Positions 12,153 through 24,200 of a stretch of DNA of 64,000 nt are shown one piece after another. A program made the position numbers and the translations under genes. The notes under the pieces are model-generated. The model had not been told where the DNA came from. It did not search any database and was given only the letters and a program-made list of their open reading frames with translations. This DNA comes from Aplectana chamaeleonis (Eukaryota; Nematoda; Chromadorea; Rhabditida; Cosmocercidae): the NCBI GenBank assembly GCA_029168955.1, contig JAPDOI010000442.1, forward strand, positions 124,001 through 188,000, read 5' to 3'. Within the stretch, counting starts at the first letter, position 1; the number at the start of each line of letters is the position of its first letter.

Positions 12153-12272
12153 CATCCAATTAATGTGCAGTTTTTGTCAGAGTACATTCGGCGTGACGAG
12201 CGTGGAAACCCTTCGACAGAACCTGACTACGCAAGGTTGATGAAGTCGCTTTTGAGCGGCCTGCCTAATGAG
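12153..12272 (+). CDS. swsn-7: swsn-7 exon 1 of window
   Basis: Forty codons, phase 0 to 0, ending [12 protein letters not shown] before GTAAGT. ARID2 has the same SLLSGLPNE segment just after its ARID domain. The acceptor TTCACAG at 12146-12152 is preferred; GTGCAG at 12165-12170 is an in-frame alternative that would shorten the exon by six codons. RTE copy 1 ends 47 bp upstream. Confidence 0.88.
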
Positions 12273-15200
12273 GTAAGTTTTCGCTGTCGCCTTGTCATAT
12301 GCATGTTGAGTTACCTTCCAATTTTTGTAAAATCAACTTTGTTTAGGTTGATTTCGCTATGAATGTGTGTACTCTTCTGTCTCATCCTGGGCCACGCCTT
12401 TTGCGTTTGAGTCATGCACCGAATATCATAACACTGCTAGTTGCTCAATGTGGAATATTCGACGACGGTACGAGTTTGAGGCTTTTTCCTTTTTTGAAAA
12501 GTTATGGGTGAAAGTTTTCTTAAATCAGAAGATGAAGACATCTCGGATTTGGCAAGCTCATGGCACCAAAACGGCGGGCGCGACTTCACGAATTTCTGGG
12601 CTTCGGCTGGAATTGCTAGCGACTTGCTGGAAAAGTTTGCTCCACACGTTGTGAGAAAGGCAACCGTGAGTGTCATTTGTGGACTTTCATTGCTTCACGT
12701 TCTTCACGGGGTACCTATATATATAGTCCTTAGTAGCTTCGATCACTTTGTGCGGTAGCACAGACTTAATTCTTTGATCCAGTGAACCACAGAGTTTTAG
12801 GACCCCGATGGCGAGGTTTTTGTTGGATTGGTGAAGGAATTTGATGTTAAGGACCCAATGTCATGGAGAATCAATCAGGTGAGTCGGAGCTGACACAATT
12901 TTTTCCGGTCATCCTCTCATACTTGTTATAGGTATCAACAATAGTGAGGAATTTGTCATTTGAACCTATCAACAGAGTGACAATGTCTCAATCGTGGCCT
13001 TTGTTCAGGTAAATGTTTAGTTTTTGTCCTAATGAGAAAATAAGATTTTTCCCAAGGAATTCAGGTTCTTATTCCTTTGTGCCGCTAGCAAATGGGCTCC
13101 GCTGTACACTGCTGCGATGGATACCTTGAGCAATCTAGCTTGCGATGTGAGTTATCTTTCATCTACCTTATATATTTTTGCTTCCCTTGATTCAGAGTGA
13201 CTGCCATTTTTAATCCGGGTACTCGTGTCGCGGTGAGTGCTGCTAAAGAGCTAGGGAGGGCAAGCAGCTATTGGCCAGCATTTACCGCGCCACTAAAGCT
13301 CGCGATGAATTATGGAAACCAGAGGCGCAATGCAATTGAGCAATCTTCAATCATGCTCCATTGCTTACGCTTTTTTCTGTAAAAAAGCCAAACGCGTTCT
13401 TTCGCGCACTATTTTCGTAATATTTTTTGGGCGAATTAGAGTTTCCTGAAATAGTCATAATATCTCAAGTATTTTAAAACCTGTTAGTGTTACTGATGTC
13501 AGCCCTGTTCTAGATTGATCTGACGTGGCATAAAATGGTGCACTGCTGTGACCACGCGCTTTTAAGAATAGTTAAGGAAGGAATTTTCAGTTATGATAAG
13601 TTCAAGGTACGTTCTTCATTTTGTAAACGTACATATGGTCGACACGGAACGGTGTGTCGGTAGGATATTTTTGCCGAGAACCTGGAGACTGCGCGCAACA
13701 CATATTCACATGTAGAGACGCAGATCACATCCTCACGGCACACTGTTTCACGTTGACTCGCACTAAGTGCTTTATGTGCATATATTTGACTTGCTTCTTA
13801 TTTTACTTGAGCAGTCGCAAGATTGTTAACCCATTCACGACCATGCCTTAATTTGGGTGACTGCACGTTCGGACCGCGTGCAGTATTGCGTTACCGTACA
13901 CCGTGGCCCACCGGTGGGACACGCGATCCGAGGTACTAGTCTACGCGTTTCCCACCGTTGGGACACGTTTCTGTGAATTGGTTAAAAACCCTATCAACGT
14001 CTTACGCATGTCGGCGCACGACACCTTCCTCAGTGCTTGGAATAAGTCTAATCAATTTCATGATTCTTCGCCAAAACGCTGCTGCAGACGTGTCAAACCA
14101 AAGCCGTGAGCGTCTTGGTTTTTGCGCATCAAGCGTAATCTCTAGAAAAATAAGAAGCAAGTTGATATCAATACCAAGGTTAACAAACGGTCATCCGCAT
14201 ATTTAACGTCGGCAGGAATCCTAATGAAACCTTGCGTTCATTATTGAAGGTTTGCTCAAACTCGGTGCCCAACCTCCTATTGGGAACGCAAAGTCTCACA
14301 AGGATTCATGCCGATATTAACTGTGATTTTAGTTGATACGTTCAATGGAGATTCTGACAGCTCTGAGCAGTTTCGAGGGTAATGAAGCGACAATTTGCGA
14401 TTTCCTGACCCGCGAAATGTTTGAGCATATTTTCAATGTGGTTTGCATCAAAGACATTATGATGTGTGTTTACACACTCGAATGTCTCTATCAGGTGAGC
14501 TCTTATTTCCTTGTCTCATCTCCTTTCTCTTCTGTTAGTAATATGTCAGCAAAGTAGAACATTGAATTCGTTTCCTAGATATCCGAAATGGGCGATGTTG
14601 CTTGTCAATTGTTGGCTGAGTTGCCGCGTGCGATTTCCCAGCTTGTGTCCATGGCTACCCTGGAAGCTGTGAGTTTTGGACCGGCTGGTCTGGCTGGTAT
14701 GAAAGTCGTGGAGTATCAACCGTCGCATTTGGTCAGTTTTCTTGTGCAAATGTACTGTGTACACAAATACATTTCTGTCACAAAACATCTGTTGGTGGTT
14801 CAGATGCAACCGAATATGCAGCAGCAACATCAAGGTCAGACTTCGGGTCAGCATCAACCTGCTCAAATTCAGCAACAGGTTTGTGAAAAGCGAAATGATC
14901 ATTCTGATGTTAAGCAGTGCACATTATTGCTTTCAGCCGCGGGTGCTCTACTCTGGTGCGACTCAGATAGCCGGACCTCCGCAGCAGATGCGGCATATCG
15001 TGCAGCACCAGCACCATATACAACATGTGCCGGCTCATGTACAGCAAGCTCCGTCCCATGTGCCTGCTATTCCTGCTACCCCACGTACTCATTTTGCACC
15101 CGCTTCACAATCCGCCGGAATCTCCTCAATGACTTCCGTGGCTGGTAGTGAGAATAAGGTTCGTGTGTCAAGTTATTGGCTACAATGCGAGAGTAAACAT

Positions 15201-18200
15201 TAGTTTAACGATAAACACTGCTGAGCAATAGGCGTAGGCGAATAATTCCACATTCGTGATAGAAAGTGTAGATATTATTGCTTTTGGAAGCACAATATTT
15301 GTTGTCCTCAAAACCGTCACCGTCGGTCATTCTATTTTCGCTTGTTGTTCGTTCTGCAGCCTTAACCTGTCACACACGAGATATATTTATCTTCGGGAGC
15401 CGTCATAGTTGGTCGATATTCATCTACAGAGTGGTACTCAAGTTCGCGGATTTTTTTCGGCGTTGAAATCGGTCGTAAAAACCAACCATTGAACGTACCG
15501 GTGCATTTTTAAAACACAATAGAATTAGAACAATAACACTACAAATATGGAAAAACAATGGCAGCGAATACTCAAAATTGGATCCCTGTGGTCCAATACA
15601 TTTACAAGGCAGGGTACAGCGCGGGGTTTGGATATCCAGAGGGGGGTCTGAGCTGCGCAGGGGAGGAGGGGGTCTGAGCTCCGCCGAGACCCCATGTGAA
15701 CCATTTTGAATGGGGTAATTTAGTGTGTAGAGTCATGTTTCCTCAAAAAATTCCGTTATACCGTCCAATTTACATGAAATGTTGTTGTAAAATATAAGGA
15801 AGGGGAACAATTTGTTTCAAAACATGTAAAATTTAAAGAAAAGGAACCATTTATAAAAAAACAACACATCAACAGTAAATTGGATAACGGACAAAGATGC
15901 TCTTGACGGGGTACTCGAAGTCGCTAAAAAAAGACCGAAAACGCTCCGTAGGGTCAGAGAAAATCTCTAAAAATTTGACCAAACAACGCTCCGGGGGTTT
16001 GAAAATACGCCAAAAATCTTTCAGTGGCAGGTGGTTTTTGCTACCGTTTTCAACGTGAAGAAAATTCCGTGAACGTACCAGCCACCCTGTATGCAATATG
16101 AAACGGATGCAAAAAAAAGCCACCCATTGTAGTCGGCTGTAATCAGCTGTATCCTGGTAAATATGCATGCAACACATTATCAAGAACAGTTTTCAGCTGC
16201 GATTTAGTCGGCTTCTAAGATGGGGGACTGTAATGGGCTGTTCATGTTTCTCAACGCTAGGGCGTCGCGCACGTGACGCCGGTGTCGGCATTTGCATCAT
16301 TACTCCAGCATCAAATTCGTTCCGGTTTATCATAATGAATTCCAGTACCATTCGATGCTACCTTTGTGGGGACTGTATGGATAGGATCATAGGATAGGAT
16401 ATGTATGGATCATTTTTAAAAACCTTTTTTCGCTGAAGCTTCCGCTAGAGTATTCACAGCCGCACGCGCGTAAAGTGTTCATACTTCATCACCGCGAGCG
16501 CATGACGCGTTATTCTGTGGATTAGGGTAGGTCCCTGTTGTTCTTGTCTGCTAAAGGCCCACCTACGAGCCCGCTTATTCGTTAAAAAAACCGCATGCGT
16601 GCGATTCGAATCTATGATTCTAGGTAATCGTTTAGCATTTACTCAGGGTCAAGCGGGATTGTGAATTTTTCAACGGGCAGAAAGGGGGGGTTCGCAAAAA
16701 TTTTGGCCCGAAATTGAAGGTTAGGGGTATCGCGAAAATTTCGGACCAAAATTGAAAAATTATGGAGGTGGAAAAGATGAAAATGACTTTCCACTGCCAA
16801 AAAATCCCAACGTTTTTACTGCGAAAATGTGCCGAAAATTTACACCTCGGGGAGGGTCGCCAAAACTTTGGATTTCTGGAAGAAACTTTGGATTCCTGGA
16901 AAAAAATTCGATGGTCGGGGTAGCGATCGCCCCGATTTCGGAAGATTACACAGTGCCCCACTTACGAAGTAATCAATTGTTAAACGACTTCTGGCTGAGT
17001 AGCCGTTAATTTGTTTTAGGGCATCTTATTACCTGGTTTTAATACTAGCCCAATGTGGCATACGCCTTTTTTGAGTCGCTGACTGACTCATTCACACATG
17101 AGAATGCTGGCGAAATGCCCAGAGTGACAATAGATCCCCGATCGAAACTAGTATGTATCCGTTTATTCTGGACGATACGCTGAAACGCGGAGAAGGCTTC
17201 TATGTCGCCAATATTGATTAATATTCAAAAAGCGGCATTTGCCTCGTCGTCGCTAGTACTCAGGCAAATCGGGGGACACTCCGCGTTCGACTCCCGGCTG
17301 GTGTTAGAGAACTCAGGGAACGCGGAGTCCAGTGTAATGGTTGGCGGGATGGTCCCATCGTGCACGCGATGATGACGAAAGCAGCTCCAACGGGAGACCC
17401 GAAATGGCATAGCGGGAGACCCGCATGTAGTGGCCAAATTGTCATTATTCATTGAACTACAGAGATCGTTATCATTTCCTGCATAACACCCACGGATGCT
17501 ATATCTTTTACTCAAAAAAATTCCCACTAGGCCAAAGTCATAGTGGGTGTCCCTTTCCGGACTAATCAATAGACAAGGGACCTTTCGTTACTGCCAAGCG
17601 GCCAAACGGGTTTGCTCTGGCGTTCAACTTGTGTCCAACGCCTACGTTGTCCCTCGACAGGAGTCCAGCATTGCGAGTCTCGTCCTTTTTCTTGCGGGTA
17701 GCTTCCCGCTTGGCTTACGGAGGGCCTCCCGATGGCCAATATCTGACGCGGAGTCTGACGAGAATTTGCCTGAGTATGAAAGCCGTGTTAGTCATCACAG
17801 ATTCCTCTCAAATTTCAGTTCATCCTGTCGCTTTCCAGGTAGATCAGTTAACTGAGCAGTGGATTCGACAGAACTGCTTATTGGATCGCACTTCGACAAC
17901 TCCGCGAGGAGAGCTCTATGCTGCCTATGTCGACGATCTCCGTAATCAATACCATTCTCTCAGTGGCAGTCTCGCGATGTTCAGCAATGTCATGAAGTGA
18001 GATTTTGGCCTTTTAGTTACGATGAGCGGAAAGTAAATCAGACTCATCCCTATTGCGGTTTCACAAAAAAAAACTTACCAAATCTAAACTCTTAGTATTT
18101 ATTGATATGGAAGAGAAAACAGTGGGTTTGATTTCGTGTTTAAGAATGTATGTTTTCGAATTTTCATTGGGAATTTTCCATTGACTATGAGCCAGTAGCC

Positions 18201-21200
18201 TATTTTTCATGAGCTCGGGTTGGGATGGGTCATGCGTACTAGCTTGAGTATACCAGGTTTTTCAATAAGTTTTGTCGTTCGATAAGAAAAACTCAGTTTT
18301 GCGGTTCAAAATACACTCTATTAATCAGTATAATCTCCCTGAACATTAATAAACTTGCTCCAACAATCCTCCAATCTGTGGATCCCATCCCTGAAGTGAG
18401 AATCCGGAAGATCTGCAAAATACGCTTCAACGGCCGTTATGCTCTCTTCATTTGATGAAAAACGCTTGTCATGCATAAATTTTTTGAGTTCTGGAAACAA
18501 ATGGAAGTCGCGGGGGGCCAAATCTGGTGAATACGGTGGATGCTCTAACAATTCGAACTTCGATTCATGGAGGTGCATTTTCCTGATGGAAAAGGATTTT
18601 TTTCTTCTGCAAACCGGGTCTTTTTTTTCAAGAATTTTCTCTTTCAACTGGTCCAAAAGGTTGCAATAATGCTCAGAATTAATTGTTTTACCACTTTGCT
18701 AGGAATCCACTAACAATTCCTTTCGCATCCCAAAAAAACTGATGCCATAACCTTTCTTCCAGGAGTTCTTCTTCTAGGAGTTCTTCCACCATTGCTGTTT
18801 AACTTCTATGTGAGCGGGTTACAGTACCTAAAACTTAATGGCAGAATGGTCGCTTACGCAGACGATGTGCAGCTGATTTACACCGGTGAAGCGCGAAAGA
18901 AGTGGTAGTCCAGAAAAACATAAGCGATGACATGAAGGTTCTGACGACCTTTTTTAATGGCCATTTACTTCTGAATCATGGCAAGACCGCAATTAGTAGA
19001 TTTGGCTCTCGGCCACATGCAAAAAGCAAGCCCTAACACTCGTTTTGATGTCTGTGGTTTCACATTGGAACTCAAGGCATGCGTGAGAAATCTTGGCTTA
19101 TTGATGGACGAAAGCTTGACTTACCACGATCATTTCTTGAAAATTTCGAGAGAATGTTCGAAAACTCTGTACCACTTGAAAGTCATCCGACCACTCATCG
19201 CAACTCAGAATGCAAAGCTTTCGATTGAATCTCTTGTTATATTAAAAGTACGAATTTTTCTGCCGATTCTGGGAACTGCCACATCGTCAGAATTACAATA
19301 TTTCAAGCAGATAATCAACAATTCCGTAAGAGTCATATATAACCTTAGAAAGTTTGATCATATAAGTCACCTGAAGGAAACGGTGAAATGGGGTGATATA
19401 GATGAAATGGTAAAGAGTGAATTTGCAAGAATTTTGAACAGCTCAGTAAACGGAACTGCAAGTAGCTATTTAAACGGTCAGCTGAAACTATCATCGTATG
19501 ATCGTACTCGAAGACCACATTATTTATGCGAAAGATTCAAGACTACAGCTGGGCAAAAAACCTTCAAGCATCGAGCAACGGCAATACTCAACCGTTGATT
19601 CCAATACAACTGCCATAAGATGTCGATATATGTATTATCTTCTCAAACTGTATCACGTAAAGGTGCATTGCCTATCGTGTAAATCGCTCCAGCCGCGAAG
19701 CGGCTGGAGAGGTTTGGTTTTGCCTGGCACTTGTGATCACTTAGATTTTGGTAAAGTAGTTAATAAAACCTGTAAAACAAATTTTCTAGAGATTTCCTTC
19801 TGGATATAAGTGAGAGAGTATAGAAGACACCCGCTGACAAAATTTGAGCCAAATCGATTGAAAATTAACAAAGTTAGAGCGGCGGAAGCTTAGCTAAAAT
19901 TCGCGTTTTTTCTTGTAACGCGTCCCTCGTGTCCTGTTCCTCGTTCCTCGTTCCTGCCACTAGCCACTGCCAGTGGTCGCAGGCTATCAGTACATAGGGC
20001 ATCTGATGACGTCATCAGGGTGTCATGTAAAGTACATAGGGCATCTGATGACGTCATCAGGATGTCATGTAAAGTACATAGGGCATCTGATGACGTCATC
20101 AGGGTGTCATGTAAAGTACATAGGGCATCTGATGACGTCATCAGGTGTCGCGTAAAGTACATAGGGCATCTGATGACGTCATCAGGGTGTCATGTAAAGT
20201 ACATAGGGCATCTGATGACGTCATCAGGTGTCATGTAAAGTACATAGGGCATCTGATGACGTCATCAGGGTGTCATGTAAAGTACATAGGGCATCTGATG
20301 ACGTCATCAGGGTGTCATGTAAAGTACATAGGGCATCTGATGACGTCATCAGGATGTCATGTAAAGTACATTGGGCATCTGATGACGTCATCAGGTGTCA
20401 TGTAAAGTACATAGGCATCTGATGACGCCATCAGGTGTCATGTAAAGTACATAGGGCATCTGATGACGTCATCAGGGTGTCATGTAAAGTACATAGGGCA
20501 TCTGATGACGTCATCAGGATGTCATGTAAAAGTACATAGGCATCTGATGACGTCATCAGGTGTCATGTAAAGTACATAGGGCATCTGATGACGTCATCAG
20601 GGTGTCATGTAAAGTACATAGGGCATCTGATGACGTCATCAGGTGTCATGTAAAGTACATAGGCATCTGATGACGTCATCAGGATGTCATGTAAAGTACA
20701 TAGGGCATCTGATGACGTCATCAGGTGTCATGTAAAGTACATAGGGCATCTGATGACGTCATCAGGGTGTCATGTAAAGTACATAGGGCATCTGATGACG
20801 TCATCAGGGTGTCATGTAAAGTACATAGGGCATCTGATGACGTCATCAGGGATGTCATGTAAGTACATAGGGCATCTGATGACGTCATCAGGGTGTCATG
20901 TAAAGTACATAGGGCATCCTGATGACGTCATCTGGGTGTCATGTAAAGTACATAGGGCATCTGATGACGTCATCTGGGTGTCATGTAACGTACATAGGGC
21001 ATCTGATGACGTCATCAGGGTGTCATGTAAAGTACATAGGGCATCTGATGACGCCAACAGGGTGTCATGTAAAGTACATAGGGCATCTGATGACGTCATC
21101 AGGTGTCATGTAAAGTACATAGGGCATCTGATGACGTCATCAGGGTGTCATGTAAAGTACATAGGGCATCTGTTCACGTCATCAGGGGTCATGTAAAGTA

Positions 21201-24200
21201 CATAGGGCATCTGATGACGTCATCAGGGGTCATGTAAAGTACATAGGGCATCTGATGACGTCATCAGGGTGTCATGTAAAGTACATAGGCATCTGATGAC
21301 GTCATCAGGGTGTCATGTAAAGTACATAGGGCATCTGATGACGTCATCAGGTGTCATGTAAAGTACATAGGCATCTGATGACGTCATCAGGTGTCATGTA
21401 AAGTACATAGGGCATCTGATGACGTCATCAGGTGTCGCGTAAAGTACATAGGGCATCTGATGACGTCATCAGGTGTCATGTAAAGTACATAGGGCATCTG
21501 ATGACGTCATCAGGGTGTCATGTAAAGTACATAGGGCATCTGATGACGTCATCAGGGTGTCATCTTAAAGTACATAGGGCATCTGATGACGTCATCAGGA
21601 TGTCATGTAAGTACATAGGGCATCTGATGACGTCATCAGGTGTCATGTAGAAAGTACATAGGGCATCTGATGACGTCATGAGGGTGTCATGTAAAGTACA
21701 TAGGGCATCTGATGACGTCATCAAGATGTCATGTAAAGTACATAGGGCATCTGATGACGTCATCAGGTGTCATGTAAAGTACATAGGGCATCTGATGACG
21801 TCATCAGGGTGTCATGTAAAGTACATAGGGCATCTGATGACGTCATCAGGATGTCATGTAAAGTACATTGGGCATCTGATGACGTCATCAGGTGTCATGT
21901 AAAGTACATAGGGCATCTGATGACGTCATCAGGGTGTCATGTAAAGTACATAGGGCATCTGATGACGTCATCAGGGGTGTCATGTAAAGTACATAGGCAT
22001 CTGATGACGTCATCAGGGTGTCATGTAAAGTACATAGGCATCTGATGACGTCATCAGGGTGTCATGTAAAGTACATAGGGCATCTGATGACGTCATCAGG
22101 GTGTCATGTAAAGTACATAGGGCATCTGATGACGTCATCAGGATGTCATGTAAAGTACATTGGGCATCTGATGACGTCATCAGGGTGTCATGTAAAGTAC
22201 ATTGGGCATCTGATGACGTCATCAGGGTGTCATGTAAAGTACATAGGGCATCTGATGACGCCATCAGGGTGTCATGTAAAGTAAAGTACATAGGGCATCT
22301 GATGACGTCATCAGGGTGTCATGTAAAGTACATAGGGCATCTGATGACGTCATCAGGATGTCATGTAAAGTACATAGGGCATCTGATGACGTCATCAAGG
22401 TGTCATGTAAAGTACATAGGGCATCTGATGACGTCATAAGGGTGTCATGTAAAGTACATAGGGCATCTGATGACGTCATCAGGGTGTCATGTAAAGTACA
22501 TAGGGCATCTGATGACGTCATCAGGATGTCATGTAAAGTACATAGGGCATCTGATGACGTCATCAGGGTGTCATGTAAAGTACATAGGGCATCTGATGAC
22601 GTCATCAGGATGTCATGTAAAGTACATAGGGCATCTGATGACGTCATCAAGGTGTCATGTAAAGTACATAGGGCATCTGATGACGTCATAAGGGTGTCAT
22701 GTAAAGTACATAGGGCATCTGATGACGTCATCAAGATGTCATGTAAAGTACATAGGGCATCTGATGACGTCATATGGTGTCATGTAAAGTACATAGGGCA
22801 TCTGATGACGTCATCAGGGTGTCATGTAAAGTACATAGGGCATCTGATGACGTCATCAGGGTGTCATGTAAAGTACATAGGGCATCTGATGACGTCATCA
22901 GGATGTCATGTAAAGTACATAGGGCATCTGATGACGTCATCAGGGTGTCATGTAAAGTACATAGGGCATCTGATGACGTCATCAGGGTGTCATGTAATCA
23001 CATAGGGCATCTGATGACGTCATCAGGGTGTCATGTAAAGTAGATAGGGCATCTGATGACGTCATCAGGGTGTCATGTAAAGTACATAGGGCATCTGATG
23101 ACGTCATCAGGGTGTCATGTAAAGTACATAGGGCATCTGATGACGTCATGAAGGTGTCATGTAAAGTACATAAGGCATCTGATGACGTCATCAGGATGTC
23201 ATGTAAAGTACATAGGGCATCTGATGACGTCATCAGGATGTCATGTAAAGTACATAGGGCATCTGATGACGTCATCAGGATGTCATCTGAAGTACATAGG
23301 GCATCTGATGACGTCATCAGGGTGTCATGTAAAGTACATAGGGCATCTGAGGACGTCATCAGTGTGTCATCTAAAGTACACAGGGCATCTGATGACGTCA
23401 TCGGGGTGTCATCTAAAGTACATAGGGCATCTGATGACGTTATCAGGATGTCATGTAAAGTACATAGGGCATCTGATGACGTCATCAGGATGTCATGCAA
23501 AGTACATAGGGCATCTGATGACGTCATCAGGATGTCATGCAAAGTACATAGGGCATCTGATGACGTCATCAGGACGTCGTGCCAAGGTCGTGCCAAGTGC
23601 ATAAAGCATATGGTGACGTCATCAGGACGTCGTGCCAAGGTGGTGCCAAGTGCATAGGGCATCTTCTGACGTCATCAGGACGTCGTGGGAAGTGAGTAGC
23701 GCTTCATTTGTAGCGTGCGCAACAAGTTTGTTGCTCACTGATTATTATAGCAATCCATGCTATTCGAAAAATATTGAAGATTTTTCAGAGATATTACTTC
23801 GTAATATCAATAAAAAGTGAACAATTCTATCAAAAAGGGGTCTCCCAAGCAAAAGAGGTTTGGTTGCTGTCAGAAACGTTCCAACAAAAAGGGAACAATA
23901 GGTAAGTAGAATGAGGAGAGTCTACAAAAAGTGAACAATATTCTCTCAGACTGATTTTCCTGGCCGATGCTTCTTAACAGCAAAAACAAACCGTTGTGGT
24001 ATTTCACCAGGGAGAGTTCAGTGGGTTCAAAGTAAGGACTTCAATTTTGACGAGATTATAAGAAAATACTCTCATTAGATGCTGCACTTTGGTTTCGCTT
24101 CTCGTAGCAACTATAGCTAACCGTCCGTCTATGATTTTGGCATCATCTTCTATTCTGATGGTAAGTATTAGGTTTACATGCACTTTCATTCAAACGGTTC

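Noticed and set aside
17225..17580. tRNA-like segment (GTTCGACTCC resembling a B box) and a minus-strand ORF
   Set aside because: No matching A box or cloverleaf could be drawn, and the ORF has no recognisable domain.
19988..23662. Long reading frames on both strands through the satellite (repeats such as [14 protein letters not shown])
   Set aside because: The unit is 42 bp, a multiple of three without stops, so open frames arise automatically in several frames on both strands. No start context, splice sites or domain.
19988..23690. CRISPR-like array
   Set aside because: Units are contiguous tandem copies without unique spacers, inside a eukaryotic intron.
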